Below are positions 33,354 through 41,551 of a stretch of 64,000 nucleotides of DNA, one piece after another. The notes under the pieces are model-generated. The model was not told the DNA's origin. It was given only the letters and a program-made list of their open reading frames with translations, and did no database searches. The stretch comes from Polyangiaceae bacterium (GTDB lineage: Bacteria; Myxococcota_A; Polyangia; Polyangiales; Polyangiaceae). Where the stretch lies: NCBI GenBank assembly GCA_020633205.1, contig JACKEB010000018.1:186001-250000 (forward strand). Reading direction: 5' to 3'. Each line of letters begins with the position of its first letter. Positions within the stretch are counted from its first letter, which is position 1. The translations under genes were made by a program, and so were the position numbers.

Positions 33354-33647
33354 CTAGGACTTGGGGTCCTTGAGCCAGGCAAGCGTCGCGCCCCAGCCAC
33401 CGCGGGTCGCTGGCGCGTCGCGAAACTCCGCGACGTAGGGTGACTTCGCCAGGACTTGCTGTACGCGCGTGCGCTGTACGCCTTTGCCGCGCCCGTGGAT
33501 CAACCTTACCTCGCGGAAACCTTTCTTGTAGGCTTCCTCGACGTAGTCTTCGACTACGAACGGGATGTCCCGAGGCTGAAAGGTGTGAAGATCGAGGCTG
33601 TCCTCGATCTCCATCACCACCACGTCGTCGTCCGGGGGCTTGCTCAC
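33354..33647 (-). CDS. Small stand-alone Smr domain protein
   Basis: A 97-residue protein made almost only of a Smr domain: EDSLDLHTFQPRDIPFVVEDYVEEAYKKG in the first half (key DLHTF) and EVRLIHGRGKGVQRTRV (HGxGxG motif). SPYVAEFRDA and a Gly-rich GGWGATLAWL close it. Smr domains nick branched DNA or cut RNA. It directly follows ku (17 bases) on the same strand, so it may be part of the NHEJ operon and help process ends (inference). Confidence 0.85.
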   Translation of the reverse strand: MSKPPDDDVVVMEIEDSLDLHTFQPRDIPFVVEDYVEEAYKKGFREVRLIHGRGKGVQRTRVQQVLAKSPYVAEFRDAPATRGGWGATLAWLKDPKS

Positions 33648-33664
33648 GCTCTTGCTCGCAGGCG

Positions 33665-34567
33665 TCAGCCCGTAGACGTCTTCTTGGCGCGAGTCTTGGT
33701 TTCCTTCTTGGCGCCGGGTTCAGCCTTCTTGACGGGCTTGGCCTTTGCCTTTTTGCCCTCGGCCTTCTTGCTCTCTTTGGCCTCGTCGGCGCTATCGCCG
33801 CCTTGGGCGAGGCTCTTCTTGAGCGCCTCGAAGAGGTCGATGATCTGCGCCTTGGGCTGCTCGGGGGCGAGGGTGATCTCTTGTCCGGCCACCTTCTGGT
33901 CGACGACCTCGAGCACCCGGGTCGCGTAGGCGTCCTTGAACTTCTCGGAGTCGAACTCATCGACCGTGAGCTGGTCGAGCAGCTTGTCGGCCAGGTCCTG
34001 CTCGGCGTCGCTGAAGTTGAACGTGGCGCCCTTGTCGACGTCGTCGTACGCGCGCACCTCTCCGGCGTAGTAGAGCTGATGCAAGATCAGACCGTCCTGG
34101 TAGGGGCGGATCATCACCAGCTGTTCTTTGCCGCGTGCGGACCAGCTCCCTACGGCAACACGCTCCTTGCGCCGCATCGCCTCGGCGAGCAGCTTGTAGG
34201 CCTTGTCGCCGCCCTTGTCGGGGCCGAGGTAGTAGCTCTTCTCCACTTGGATGAAGTCCACGGTCTCGAGGGGGACGAACTCGACGATCTCCAAGGTGCT
34301 GCTGCGTTCAGCCTCGAGCTTCTTCAGCTCTTCGTCCGTGAACTGCACGAACTGCCCCTTGGTGTACTCGTAGCCCTTCACCAAGTCCTTACGCTCGACC
34401 ACCACGTCGCACGTTGGACAGTACAGCTGTTGCTTGATGCGGTTGCCACACTCGCCGTGCAACATGTTGAAACTGACGGACTGGCTGGATGCCGCCGTGA
34501 AGAGCTTGATTGGGATGGATACCAAGCCGAAGCTGATTGTTCCGGAGCTGATCGCGCGTGCCGCCAT
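33665..34567 (-). CDS. ku: Ku, non-homologous end-joining protein
   Basis: A 300-residue bacterial Ku homodimer subunit that binds DNA ends and recruits LigD. The start ATG at 34567 gives the typical MAARAISSGTISFGLVSIPI. Further signatures are CPTCDVVVERKDLVKGYEY, LETVDFIQVEKSYYLGPDK and LHQLYYAGEVRAYD. After residue 245 there is a C-terminal Lys/Ala/Glu-rich tail, as in many bacterial Ku proteins, which helps DNA binding. It is divergent from ligD across a 301-base gap. Confidence 0.96.
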   Translation of the reverse strand: MAARAISSGTISFGLVSIPIKLFTAASSQSVSFNMLHGECGNRIKQQLYCPTCDVVVERKDLVKGYEYTKGQFVQFTDEELKKLEAERSSTLEIVEFVPLETVDFIQVEKSYYLGPDKGGDKAYKLLAEAMRRKERVAVGSWSARGKEQLVMIRPYQDGLILHQLYYAGEVRAYDDVDKGATFNFSDAEQDLADKLLDQLTVDEFDSEKFKDAYATRVLEVVDQKVAGQEITLAPEQPKAQIIDLFEALKKSLAQGGDSADEAKESKKAEGKKAKAKPVKKAEPGAKKETKTRAKKTSTG

Positions 34568-34868
34568 GAGCGCAATGCTACGGTCGACCAGCGCAAACCT
34601 CCAACATCCAGGCAGCGGCTGTTGGCGCTTTTCCCTGGCGTTCCTCACGGTCGTAGCTCGCTTGCATAAGCGCTCCCGATCAGATGTCCAGTGGTGCTGA
34701 AACCCTCGCGGCGTTTCCGCGCGAACAACCGCCCCAGCTCTCTCCGCTCACGCTCCCGTCGCTGATTTGCTTGGGGCCGAGCTTGTTTGGGGGGAGGCGG
34801 CACCGCTTCGTTCGTCCCTGTCAGGAGGCTGTGGCAACATCTTCGTTCACCCGTTGACCTGAACATCC
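34568..34868. other. Divergent ku/ligD control region
   Basis: It should hold both promoters. It includes a G/C-tract element (34786-34810) and, at 34818-34827, TGTCAGGAGG. This is the same ten bases as the right part of the first operator at 32021-32030, but without the CTGACA partner. No other clear repeat was seen. Confidence 0.5.
34786..34810 (+). repeat. G/C-tract element copy f (ku/ligD gap)
   Basis: TTTGGGGGGAGGCGGCACC then GCTTCG, about 60 bases upstream of the ligD start. Confidence 0.65.
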
Positions 34869-37523
34869 GTGGCGAAACCCGATCCCCCTGAGGCCAGCGC
34901 AGATCCTCTGCGCAAGTATCGCGAGAAGCGCGATCCAGGCCGCACCAACGAACCGTTTGCGAGCGTTCCAGCGGCCGGAGGGACTCGGGTCGGCTCTTTC
35001 GTGGTCCACCTGCACGATGCCTCGAGGGAGCACTACGACTTGCGCATTCAGGCAGGCAACACGCTCCTCAGCTTCGCGGTGCCCAAGGGGCCCAGCCTGA
35101 ACCCGGTGGACAAGCGCCTGGCGGTGCAGACGGAGAATCATCCCCTAGAGTATTTAGACTTCGAAGACGTGATCCCTGACGGCAACTACGGTGCCGGGCC
35201 GATGATCGTCTGGGATACGGGTACTGTGCGTTACCTCGAGGATACGGTTGAGGAGGGGCTGCAGAAGGGCAAGGTCGACTTCTGGCTCGACGGTTACAAA
35301 CTCAAAGGCCGCTTCGCGCTCGTTGAAACCGGCTCGCGTCAAAAGCCCAAGCCCAAGCAACCCCAGTGGCTGCTGCTGAAGAAGACCGACGTCTACTCGA
35401 ACGAGCGAGACATGGTCCACGAAGAACCGTACAGCGTCATCTCGGGCCTTCGCGTTGATCAGCTGGAGAGCAAAGCTGACCTGGTCGAAGAGCTAGTGAA
35501 GCTAGCGAAGGCCGGCGGCGCCAAGAAGAAGAAGCTGGATGTCAGTAGCTTGAGCCCAATGTTGTGCGCGACAGACGGGGCGACCCTCGAGGATACCTCG
35601 CGGATCTACGAGCTGAAGCTCGATGGCGTACGCATCGTCGCCGACAAGCAGGGGGAGGAGGTCAACCTGCGCTACCGCAAGCAGCGCGCCGCAACGTTGA
35701 CCTATCCAGAGGTCGTGCGGTCTGTCAGGGGCCTCGCGCCGAAGCGCATCGTGCTCGATGGTGAGATCGTCGCTTTCGATGAGCAAGGCAAGCCAAGCTT
35801 CGAGCGTTTGGCGACGCGCATCCACGCGACGCGCCCGCTGGATGTGGCCCGCGCGCGACGCGACGTGCCCGTGGTGTACATGGTCTTCGATGTGCTTGCG
35901 GTCGAAGACTGGGATCTCACGTCGATGCCGCTCTTGAAACGCAAGGAGATCTTGATGCGGCTCTTGCCGGGGCGCGGAAGGCTCCGAGCCCTCGACCACC
36001 TGAGTGACGACGGGCGGCCGTTGTTCGAACTCTGCAAGCACGAAGGCCTCGAGGGCATCGTCGCCAAGCGCAAGGACGCAATCTACCGAGCGGGGCCAAA
36101 GCGCTTCGAGGACTGGGTGAAGATCAAGACCGAGCGCGACGACGAATTCGTGATCGTGGGTTGGGAGCGCAAGAAGCGCTCCCGCACTCTAGGCTCGCTG
36201 ATCCTCGCCGCGTATGAGGGGGACGAGCTCAAGCTGCGCGGCAAGGTCGGCTCCGGTCTCGACGACGCGACTCAAGATCTACTCATCGAGCGGCTGACGC
36301 CGATCGAGATCGACAGTTGCCCCGCCAGCGGGGAGCTCGAGCGCGCGCCGATGGAGCGGCATTTCGTCGAGCCTCGCTACGTCGTCAGCGTGCGCTACCT
36401 GGGGTGGTCAGACTCGGGTTCGCTTCGCTTTCCCGTGTTCCGTGGACTGCGCATCGACAAGGACCCGAGGGACTGCACGGCGATGCCAGGAGAGACTCGA
36501 CTGGAAATCGCGCCAGCTGTCGACCCAGAGGACGAGGCACCGATGTCGATGCCGGCGCCGTTTTCAACCGCCAGACCTCAAGCAGCAGGCCGGCGCGGCG
36601 ATCGCCTGATCACGCGCGCGCACCTTACGAATCAGGCCAAGGTGTTCTGGCCTGACGAGGGCTACACCAAGGGTGAGCTGTGCGAGTACTACGCGGCGAT
36701 CGCTGACACCCTGCTTCCGTTCCTCAAGGGGCGACCCATCATGCTCGTGCGTTATCCCGACGGAATCAACGGGAAGAGCTTCTACCAGTGGAACGCTCCC
36801 AAGGGCACGCCCGACTGGCTCAGGACCTTGCAGATCCGTCATGAAGAGCGAGACGGCAAGACGGTCTCGACCTTCTTGATCGATGACGCTGACGGCTTGA
36901 TTCACATCGCGAACCTCGGTTGCATCCCGATTCACGTCTTGGCGTGTCGTGAGGGATCCCTCGACACCTGCGACTTCCTGACCATCGACTTCGACATGGC
37001 GGACAACCCCTTTCGTCACGCTGTCACCCTCGCGCTGTCGCTCAGGGACTTGCTCGCGGAACTTGGCCTGGTGGGGTTTCCCAAGACCAGCGGACAGACG
37101 GGGATGCACGTCATGATCCCCATGGGGGATGCGAGCCGCGGGGGCGGCGTTCCCTTCGAGACAGCTAAAATCCTGGTGGAATTGATTGGTCGTCTCTTGT
37201 GGTTGCGCCATCAAGACATCACGACCATGGAGCGACGGGTCACGGAACGGGGGGGAAAGATCTTGATCGACGTCGGTCAGACCGGTCGCTCCCGCACTAT
37301 TGTGGGTCCGTACTCGGTTCGCGCGTACCCCGGGGCGCGGGTGAGCACGCCCCTCGAGTGGGACGAGGTACATCTCGCGTTGGACCCGGCTGCCTACACC
37401 ATGTTCACCGTTCCGGCGCGCATGACCGAACGTGAGGACCCACTTCGGGATCTGATGGATATCGATGTCGACGTGCCCGCGGCTGTCCAGAAGCTCGAGC
37501 GCTTGCTGGCTCCACACCAGTAG
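34869..37523 (+). CDS. ligD: ATP-dependent DNA ligase D, PE-LIG-POL
   Basis: An 884-residue three-domain NHEJ enzyme with a GTG start. The 3'-phosphoesterase domain (about 36-170) shows FVVHLHDASREHYDLRIQ and DGNYGAGPMIVWD. The ligase domain starts near residue 230, with the AMP-accepting Lys250 in ELKLDGVRI, then LDGEIVAFD, GLEGIVAKR and WVKIKT. The polymerase/primase domain (about 600-880) has ITRAHLTNQAKVFWPDEGYTKG (in two parts: THLTNQ-like AHLTNQAKVFWP and GYTKGELCEYY), FYQWNAPKGTPDW, and the acidic pair in TIDFDMADN. The order PE-LIG-POL occurs in other Proteobacteria-like phyla; Mycobacterium has POL-PE-LIG. It works with the neighbouring Ku. Confidence 0.96.
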   Translation: MAKPDPPEASADPLRKYREKRDPGRTNEPFASVPAAGGTRVGSFVVHLHDASREHYDLRIQAGNTLLSFAVPKGPSLNPVDKRLAVQTENHPLEYLDFEDVIPDGNYGAGPMIVWDTGTVRYLEDTVEEGLQKGKVDFWLDGYKLKGRFALVETGSRQKPKPKQPQWLLLKKTDVYSNERDMVHEEPYSVISGLRVDQLESKADLVEELVKLAKAGGAKKKKLDVSSLSPMLCATDGATLEDTSRIYELKLDGVRIVADKQGEEVNLRYRKQRAATLTYPEVVRSVRGLAPKRIVLDGEIVAFDEQGKPSFERLATRIHATRPLDVARARRDVPVVYMVFDVLAVEDWDLTSMPLLKRKEILMRLLPGRGRLRALDHLSDDGRPLFELCKHEGLEGIVAKRKDAIYRAGPKRFEDWVKIKTERDDEFVIVGWERKKRSRTLGSLILAAYEGDELKLRGKVGSGLDDATQDLLIERLTPIEIDSCPASGELERAPMERHFVEPRYVVSVRYLGWSDSGSLRFPVFRGLRIDKDPRDCTAMPGETRLEIAPAVDPEDEAPMSMPAPFSTARPQAAGRRGDRLITRAHLTNQAKVFWPDEGYTKGELCEYYAAIADTLLPFLKGRPIMLVRYPDGINGKSFYQWNAPKGTPDWLRTLQIRHEERDGKTVSTFLIDDADGLIHIANLGCIPIHVLACREGSLDTCDFLTIDFDMADNPFRHAVTLALSLRDLLAELGLVGFPKTSGQTGMHVMIPMGDASRGGGVPFETAKILVELIGRLLWLRHQDITTMERRVTERGGKILIDVGQTGRSRTIVGPYSVRAYPGARVSTPLEWDEVHLALDPAAYTMFTVPARMTEREDPLRDLMDIDVDVPAAVQKLERLLAPHQ

Positions 37524-37544
37524 ACAGCGGGCGTGTGAACGGCT

Positions 37545-37904
37545 TCAGAACACCAAGCACTGTTCCAGGCGATCGGCGTTTGGGGCCTGCATCGCGCACT
37601 CGTACTGCTTTCTGCTGACCCTGTCCGTGCAGGCCGCAAACTCCGAGGAGCTCTCGGCCTTCACCCGAGCTTCGCGTTGCTTCTTGCGGATCTCCTCGAA
37701 GGGCACACCAGGTTCCTGGTTCTGCATCAAGAAACCGACGTAGCGATCCAGCATCTGGTCGCACTCCGCGCGGTCGATGGGCTTGCTACACCCGGAGAAG
37801 AGCGCGACGCAAGGCACAGCGAGCAGCGCCCATGGCCCTCGGAGTCGACTACGAGAAGCGGTGCCGCGAGGAAACGTCTTGCGACGACCTAACGCGCGCA
37901 CTTC
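37545..37904 (-). CDS. Small four-Cys lipoprotein, copy 1
   Basis: A 119-residue predicted lipoprotein. The GTG at 37904 is chosen because GGAGGAGAT lies about nine bases upstream, inside the end of the preceding gene, overlapping it by 16 bases. The signal peptide ends VALFSGC. The mature part has ECDQMLDRYVGFLM, then EEIRKKQREA and three Cys (AACTDRV, YECAMQA, EQCLVF). It shares this pattern with the gene directly upstream, so the two are tandem paralogues. A periplasm-facing helical protein with two disulfides is likely. Function unknown. Confidence 0.65.
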   Translation of the reverse strand, partial: EVRALGRRKTFPRGTASRSRLRGPWALLAVPCVALFSGCSKPIDRAECDQMLDRYVGFLMQNQEPGVPFEEIRKKQREARVKAESSSEFAACTDRVSRKQYECAMQAPNADRLEQCLVF

Positions 37905-38191
37905 GTCTTGATCTCCTCCGGCGTCTTCGCCGCCTTGATGCACGCCACGGAGGAGTCCGTGATGCGCTGGCCCACGCAGCCGTCCATCGTCTTCTGGTAC
38001 TCGGGGTCCTTCTCCGCCTCCGCGACGCGGCGTGTGATCTCAGCTTCGTCGAAGCCTCGGCCTTGGAGGCGTAGCCGGGCGATGTGCTCCGCCAGTTCCT
38101 TGCATTCGCTCTCGCTAGCGGGGTGGCCGCAGCCAACGGCTCCCAGGAGACAAGTCAGAGTCAGCGTAACGGCGAGGGGTTTGGGCAGCAT
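37889..38191 (-). CDS. Small four-Cys lipoprotein, copy 2
   Basis: A 100-residue predicted lipoprotein starting at the ATG at 38191, with signal peptide ending LLGAVGC. The mature part GHPASESECKELAEHIARL, EITRRVAEAEKDPEYQ, DGCVGQR, VACIKAA and IKTKCAR shows the same Cys order as its neighbour. They overlap and must be translated together. The open frame upstream to 38329 is not supported by signal peptide position. Confidence 0.7.
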   Translation of the reverse strand: MLPKPLAVTLTLTCLLGAVGCGHPASESECKELAEHIARLRLQGRGFDEAEITRRVAEAEKDPEYQKTMDGCVGQRITDSSVACIKAAKTPEEIKTKCAR

Positions 38192-38503
38192 GCAGCGCTT
38201 TCGGATCTCGCGCCCGGTGGGCGTGAACAACAAGCCAGTCGCGCCTAGGGCGGGCGAGACGGACGACAACTCAGGCTTCGTGGGGCTCAAGGAGAAGCGA
38301 CCTCGGTGGGCAGCCTGTCCGTGACTCACTGCGGCGGAGCTTCAATAGGCCCACAGTCAGCACTCATCAAGTCCTCACCGCGTCCACCGTGGCTGGAAAC
38401 GGCTCGGTTTCGTCCCGCCGAGGGACATTGTTTGTAGCGGGAGAGGGGACGTTTTTGTCGAAATCTGGACGGTTGTGCAGGTGCTGCTAATTTTACACTG
38501 CAA
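38192..38503. other. Divergent intergenic region
   Basis: A 312-base gap between the four-Cys lipoprotein start and the TPR gene. The part 38460-38510 is unusually AT-rich for this genome (GCTAATTTTACACTGCAAATG) and probably holds the promoter of the TPR gene. No repeat or recognisable operator was found. Confidence 0.45.
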
Positions 38504-39307
38504 ATGTCGCGCTCTCGCGATCGAGCCGTTCGGGAATCGTGTCCCGCCCCGCCACTTGCACGAGCTCGACCTCGTGGGAGTGAAAGCCCTGAATTGTTGC
38601 TGCAGAAGGCATCTCGGGCGCGCACGCCAGCGACGCGAGCGAAGTATGCCAAGCGCGGGCTCGCGCATCCTGATGGCGTCGATTTGGACACGCGAGCGCT
38701 GCTGCTGCGGCAGCTCTACCTCTCGCAGATGGAGGGGCGGCGATTTCGCGAGGCCCTTGAGAGCGCGCTGTTGGCGGTGGCTACCGGCGTGATGCCAGAC
38801 GTCGCTCGACAGGACGCCGCGCGTGCGTGTCTGGGGCTTGGAGATCATCGCAGAGCGGTCGACCACCTGCGAATCGCGACGCGGGTTTGTCCCGCGTCCC
38901 GCCGCGCGTTTCACCTGTGGACGCTCGGCAGTTCTTTGTACCTCGCGGGTGCACACCAGCCCGCTATTGGGGCGCTCACCCGCGCAGTGCGTTGGGGCAC
39001 CCGCGACAAGCCGCTGTATCGAGCACAACTAGCACTTGCGCGTCTGGAGTTTGGAGACGACTCGGCGTACGAAGAACTACGCGAACTCCGGGACGCCCTC
39101 GAATCGGTTCCGTGCGGTCAGGGGTACGGGCAGTTCGTCCTCGGAGAGCTCACCTTTCATTTGGGTGAGAGCGACTCGGCGCTGCGCTATCTCGACAACT
39201 TCGTCAAGCGCTCGACTACGGGTCGCATCGCGCTTCAAGTCGCGCTCGAAGCCGAGGTCCATCGCGCCCAAGAGCTCATCACGAAGCTCGTGGCTGGCGA
39301 AGACTGA
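38504..39307 (+). CDS. TPR-repeat protein
   Basis: A 267-residue helical protein. From about residue 60 it has repeated TPR-like helix pairs: LLLRQLYLSQMEGRRFREAL, AARACLGLGDHRRAVDHLRI, WTLGSSLYLAGAHQPAIGAL, AQLALARLEFGDDSAYEEL, and FVLGELTFHLGESDSALRYL. The first 55 residues are Arg-rich and less convincing; a start further in is possible, but the ATG at 38504 is the only good one I see. No signal peptide. TPR proteins serve as protein-binding scaffolds; the partner is unknown. Confidence 0.65.
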   Translation: MSRSRDRAVRESCPAPPLARARPRGSESPELLLQKASRARTPATRAKYAKRGLAHPDGVDLDTRALLLRQLYLSQMEGRRFREALESALLAVATGVMPDVARQDAARACLGLGDHRRAVDHLRIATRVCPASRRAFHLWTLGSSLYLAGAHQPAIGALTRAVRWGTRDKPLYRAQLALARLEFGDDSAYEELRELRDALESVPCGQGYGQFVLGELTFHLGESDSALRYLDNFVKRSTTGRIALQVALEAEVHRAQELITKLVAGED

Positions 39308-39329
39308 CGTTGCTGCGAGGGGACTAGAG

Positions 39330-39353
39330 GCGCTCCTCTCCCCCCCAAGAAAG
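39330..39353 (-). repeat. G/C-tract element copy g (after TPR gene)
   Basis: Plus strand GCGCTCCTCTCCCCCCCAAG then AAAG, 23 bases after the TPR stop. A stem-loop with arms GCGAGGC (39361) and GCCTCGC (39383) follows directly and may act as a terminator. Confidence 0.65.
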
Positions 39354-39576
39354 AAGCAAGGCGAGGCAACGAAGGGCGCTGCGCCTCGCTGGGGTCCGAG
39401 ATTAGCTACAACGCCTGTGAAATGGGTCGTCCCCGTCGCATGTTGACCCCCGAGCGTGCGCTGGTATCGATTGTCGCACTTTCGAATCTTGCTATTTGCG
39501 ACGTTGAAACACGCCATTGAACGGAGCAGGCCGATGTGCTCTATCCGAGCCGCGCGGAAGCGCGAAAGGAGGAGCG

Positions 39577-40563
39577 ATGATCGGAAGGTTTGTGGGGGCG
39601 ATTTCGTTGTTGGGTTGTTTGGGCTTGTTTGCCGCCTGTTCTGGCGAGCCGAGCGAGTCGCGCGACCAGCTAGGTCAACAGGCACAGGCGCATCACCGGG
39701 AGGGGCCGGGTGGCCTGAGGACACAGCGCGTACGGGTCACCGGACCGCGCCTGGGCGTTCAGAAGCTCGCTTACTGGGACACCGGCAATGACGCGCCAGC
39801 CATCGTCTTCGTGCACTCGAACTCGTGTTCGAAGGAGTGTTGGGAACGGCAGTTTGCAGAGGTGCTGCCCGATGGCAGTCCCAACCCGTTGCGGCAGTAT
39901 CGCCTGCTCGCCTTCGACATGCCGGGGCACGGCGACACCCGACGCATCGATGGTCAGGCCAATACTTACAGCATCCAGCTATATGCAGAGTCAGTCGAGG
40001 CGTTCAGCGAAGCGCTGGGGCTACACGGCGCCGTGTATGTCGGGCACAGCCTGGGCGGTCACGCGCTGATCGAGTCTGGTCAATTCCTCCCGGAACCAGC
40101 TGGGGCGCTGATCTACGGTGCCCCGCCCGTCTCTACCCTCGAGCAACTGGGCGCGGCGTTCTTCCCCATGCCGGGAGGGCCCCACTACCTCACGGCGGAC
40201 CTCAGCGCAGAAGACATCCACCACTGGGAAGCGACGGTCTACTACAGCGACATCCCGGATCACTTCGCGCGTTCCGTCCGCAAGACGGACTCTAGAGCTC
40301 GCGGCGACTTGCCAGCCTCCTTCGCCTACCTTGCGGACGAAGTCGGGATGGTGCGCGACTACCCGTGTCCGATCGGCATCATCCACGGCAAGTACGAGCG
40401 ATCCGTTCGCCTCAGCTACCTGGAGAGCCTGCACCTCGACTCGGAGCTCTGGCACGACGGGATCCAGATCGTGGATGAGAGCAACCACTTCGTGAGTTGG
40501 GATCAGCCCGTGGTGTTCAACTCCATCGTCAAGGACATGGCAGACGAGGTGAACGCACCCTGA
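39577..40563 (+). CDS. Alpha/beta hydrolase lipoprotein
   Basis: A 328-residue predicted lipoprotein with a strong AAAGGAGGAG site before the ATG at 39577 and a signal peptide ending FAACSGEP. The hydrolase core has IVFVHSNSCSKECWERQF (oxyanion region), AFDMPGHGDT, the nucleophile elbow YVGHSLGGHA (Ser in GHSLG), a later acid near IIHGKYERSV, and the catalytic His in DESNHFVSWDQP. It should hydrolyse an ester, amide or lactone in the periplasm or at the outer membrane. Surface hydrolases of this class can act in defence or predation; that is only a possibility here. Confidence 0.85.
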   Translation: MIGRFVGAISLLGCLGLFAACSGEPSESRDQLGQQAQAHHREGPGGLRTQRVRVTGPRLGVQKLAYWDTGNDAPAIVFVHSNSCSKECWERQFAEVLPDGSPNPLRQYRLLAFDMPGHGDTRRIDGQANTYSIQLYAESVEAFSEALGLHGAVYVGHSLGGHALIESGQFLPEPAGALIYGAPPVSTLEQLGAAFFPMPGGPHYLTADLSAEDIHHWEATVYYSDIPDHFARSVRKTDSRARGDLPASFAYLADEVGMVRDYPCPIGIIHGKYERSVRLSYLESLHLDSELWHDGIQIVDESNHFVSWDQPVVFNSIVKDMADEVNAP

Positions 40564-40609
40564 ACGCTCACCCCATCGACATCGGTAGCGCGCGGAAACG
40601 CGCGCTACC

Positions 40610-41551
40610 TCAGGGTTCGAAGTCGCCTGGCGGCTTTGGCGCGGGCGCGGGCTTGGGTGCAGGCGCGGGCTTGCGTGCAGGCTTGGGCGCCGGTTTCGGA
40701 GCGGGTTTGGGCTTGTCCGCTGGCTTGTCCGCGGGCTTTTCTCCGCCGTCAGGCTCCACGACCTCCACATCCGTGGAAGGCGCCGCCGGTGCTGTCGGCT
40801 CCACGACTTCCACCGGCTCCGGAGCTTGAATGCGATCTTCAGAGTCCATCGCCTTTTCGATGCGGCGAGCGATCGAGTGAGCTTCGGTGCTGACCTTGTC
40901 CGCCCGTTCGCGCATCAACGGGATGAGCTTCTTCGCGTCGTCGAGGTTGTTGGCTATATCCGTGCGGCGACCCGGCGACTCGCTCGAGAACGTCTTGTCG
41001 ATGTCCCGCTTGAGTTCTGGGATCTGAGCCTCGAGGTCATCTAGACGCGTCCGTACTCGAAGCATTTGGCCTTCCAGCCGTGTCGCTGCGAGCGCGCTGC
41101 TCTTGACGCCCTTGAAGAACGCCTCCGCTTCCTCGTTCGTCTTTCCGCGCACGCCGCCTTCGACGCTGCTCTCACCCTCGGCGTTCGCTCCGCCGATCTC
41201 GAACTCAAAGCCAGTGCCGGCTTGGGTGTAGCGCTCGACTTCTTGTTCGAGCTTCTTGTTGACCAGGGACATGGACGCGTTGTCGTCCAGTTCGAGGTAC
41301 TCGGCTAAGCCGCCGCGCACTTCCTTGGGTTTGCCAGGTGCCTCTGCGAGCTCGACTTGCAGATCGTGGAGCTCGGTAAAGAACGCGTCGTAGCGCTGGT
41401 TACCCGCGCGGAACTCCATGCCTCGAGCGACTGGGGTCGGGCCCGGCGTGGCGAACACGCAGGCGGTAGAACCCAATGCAATAGCCGCTGCTGCGAGCCA
41501 GCTCATCGCGCGGCGCCGGGATCGTGAGGCGGGCTTGGGTGCGGGAGGCAT
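40610..41551 (-). CDS. Coiled-coil lipoprotein with Pro/Lys/Ala repeat tail
   Basis: A 313-residue predicted lipoprotein. The ATG at 41551 overlaps the stop of the GYF gene (TGATG). The signal peptide ends LGSTACVF. The middle consists of long charged helices (YDAFFTELHDLQVELAEA, RVRTRLDDLEAQIPELKRD). The last 55 residues are a repetitive Pro-Lys-Ala tail (KPAPKPAPKPARKPAPAPKP) before PPGDFEP, of a kind that may bind peptidoglycan or span the periplasm. Coupled translation indicates joint function with the GYF protein. Confidence 0.7.
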   Translation of the reverse strand: MPPAPKPASRSRRRAMSWLAAAAIALGSTACVFATPGPTPVARGMEFRAGNQRYDAFFTELHDLQVELAEAPGKPKEVRGGLAEYLELDDNASMSLVNKKLEQEVERYTQAGTGFEFEIGGANAEGESSVEGGVRGKTNEEAEAFFKGVKSSALAATRLEGQMLRVRTRLDDLEAQIPELKRDIDKTFSSESPGRRTDIANNLDDAKKLIPLMRERADKVSTEAHSIARRIEKAMDSEDRIQAPEPVEVVEPTAPAAPSTDVEVVEPDGGEKPADKPADKPKPAPKPAPKPARKPAPAPKPAPAPKPPGDFEP

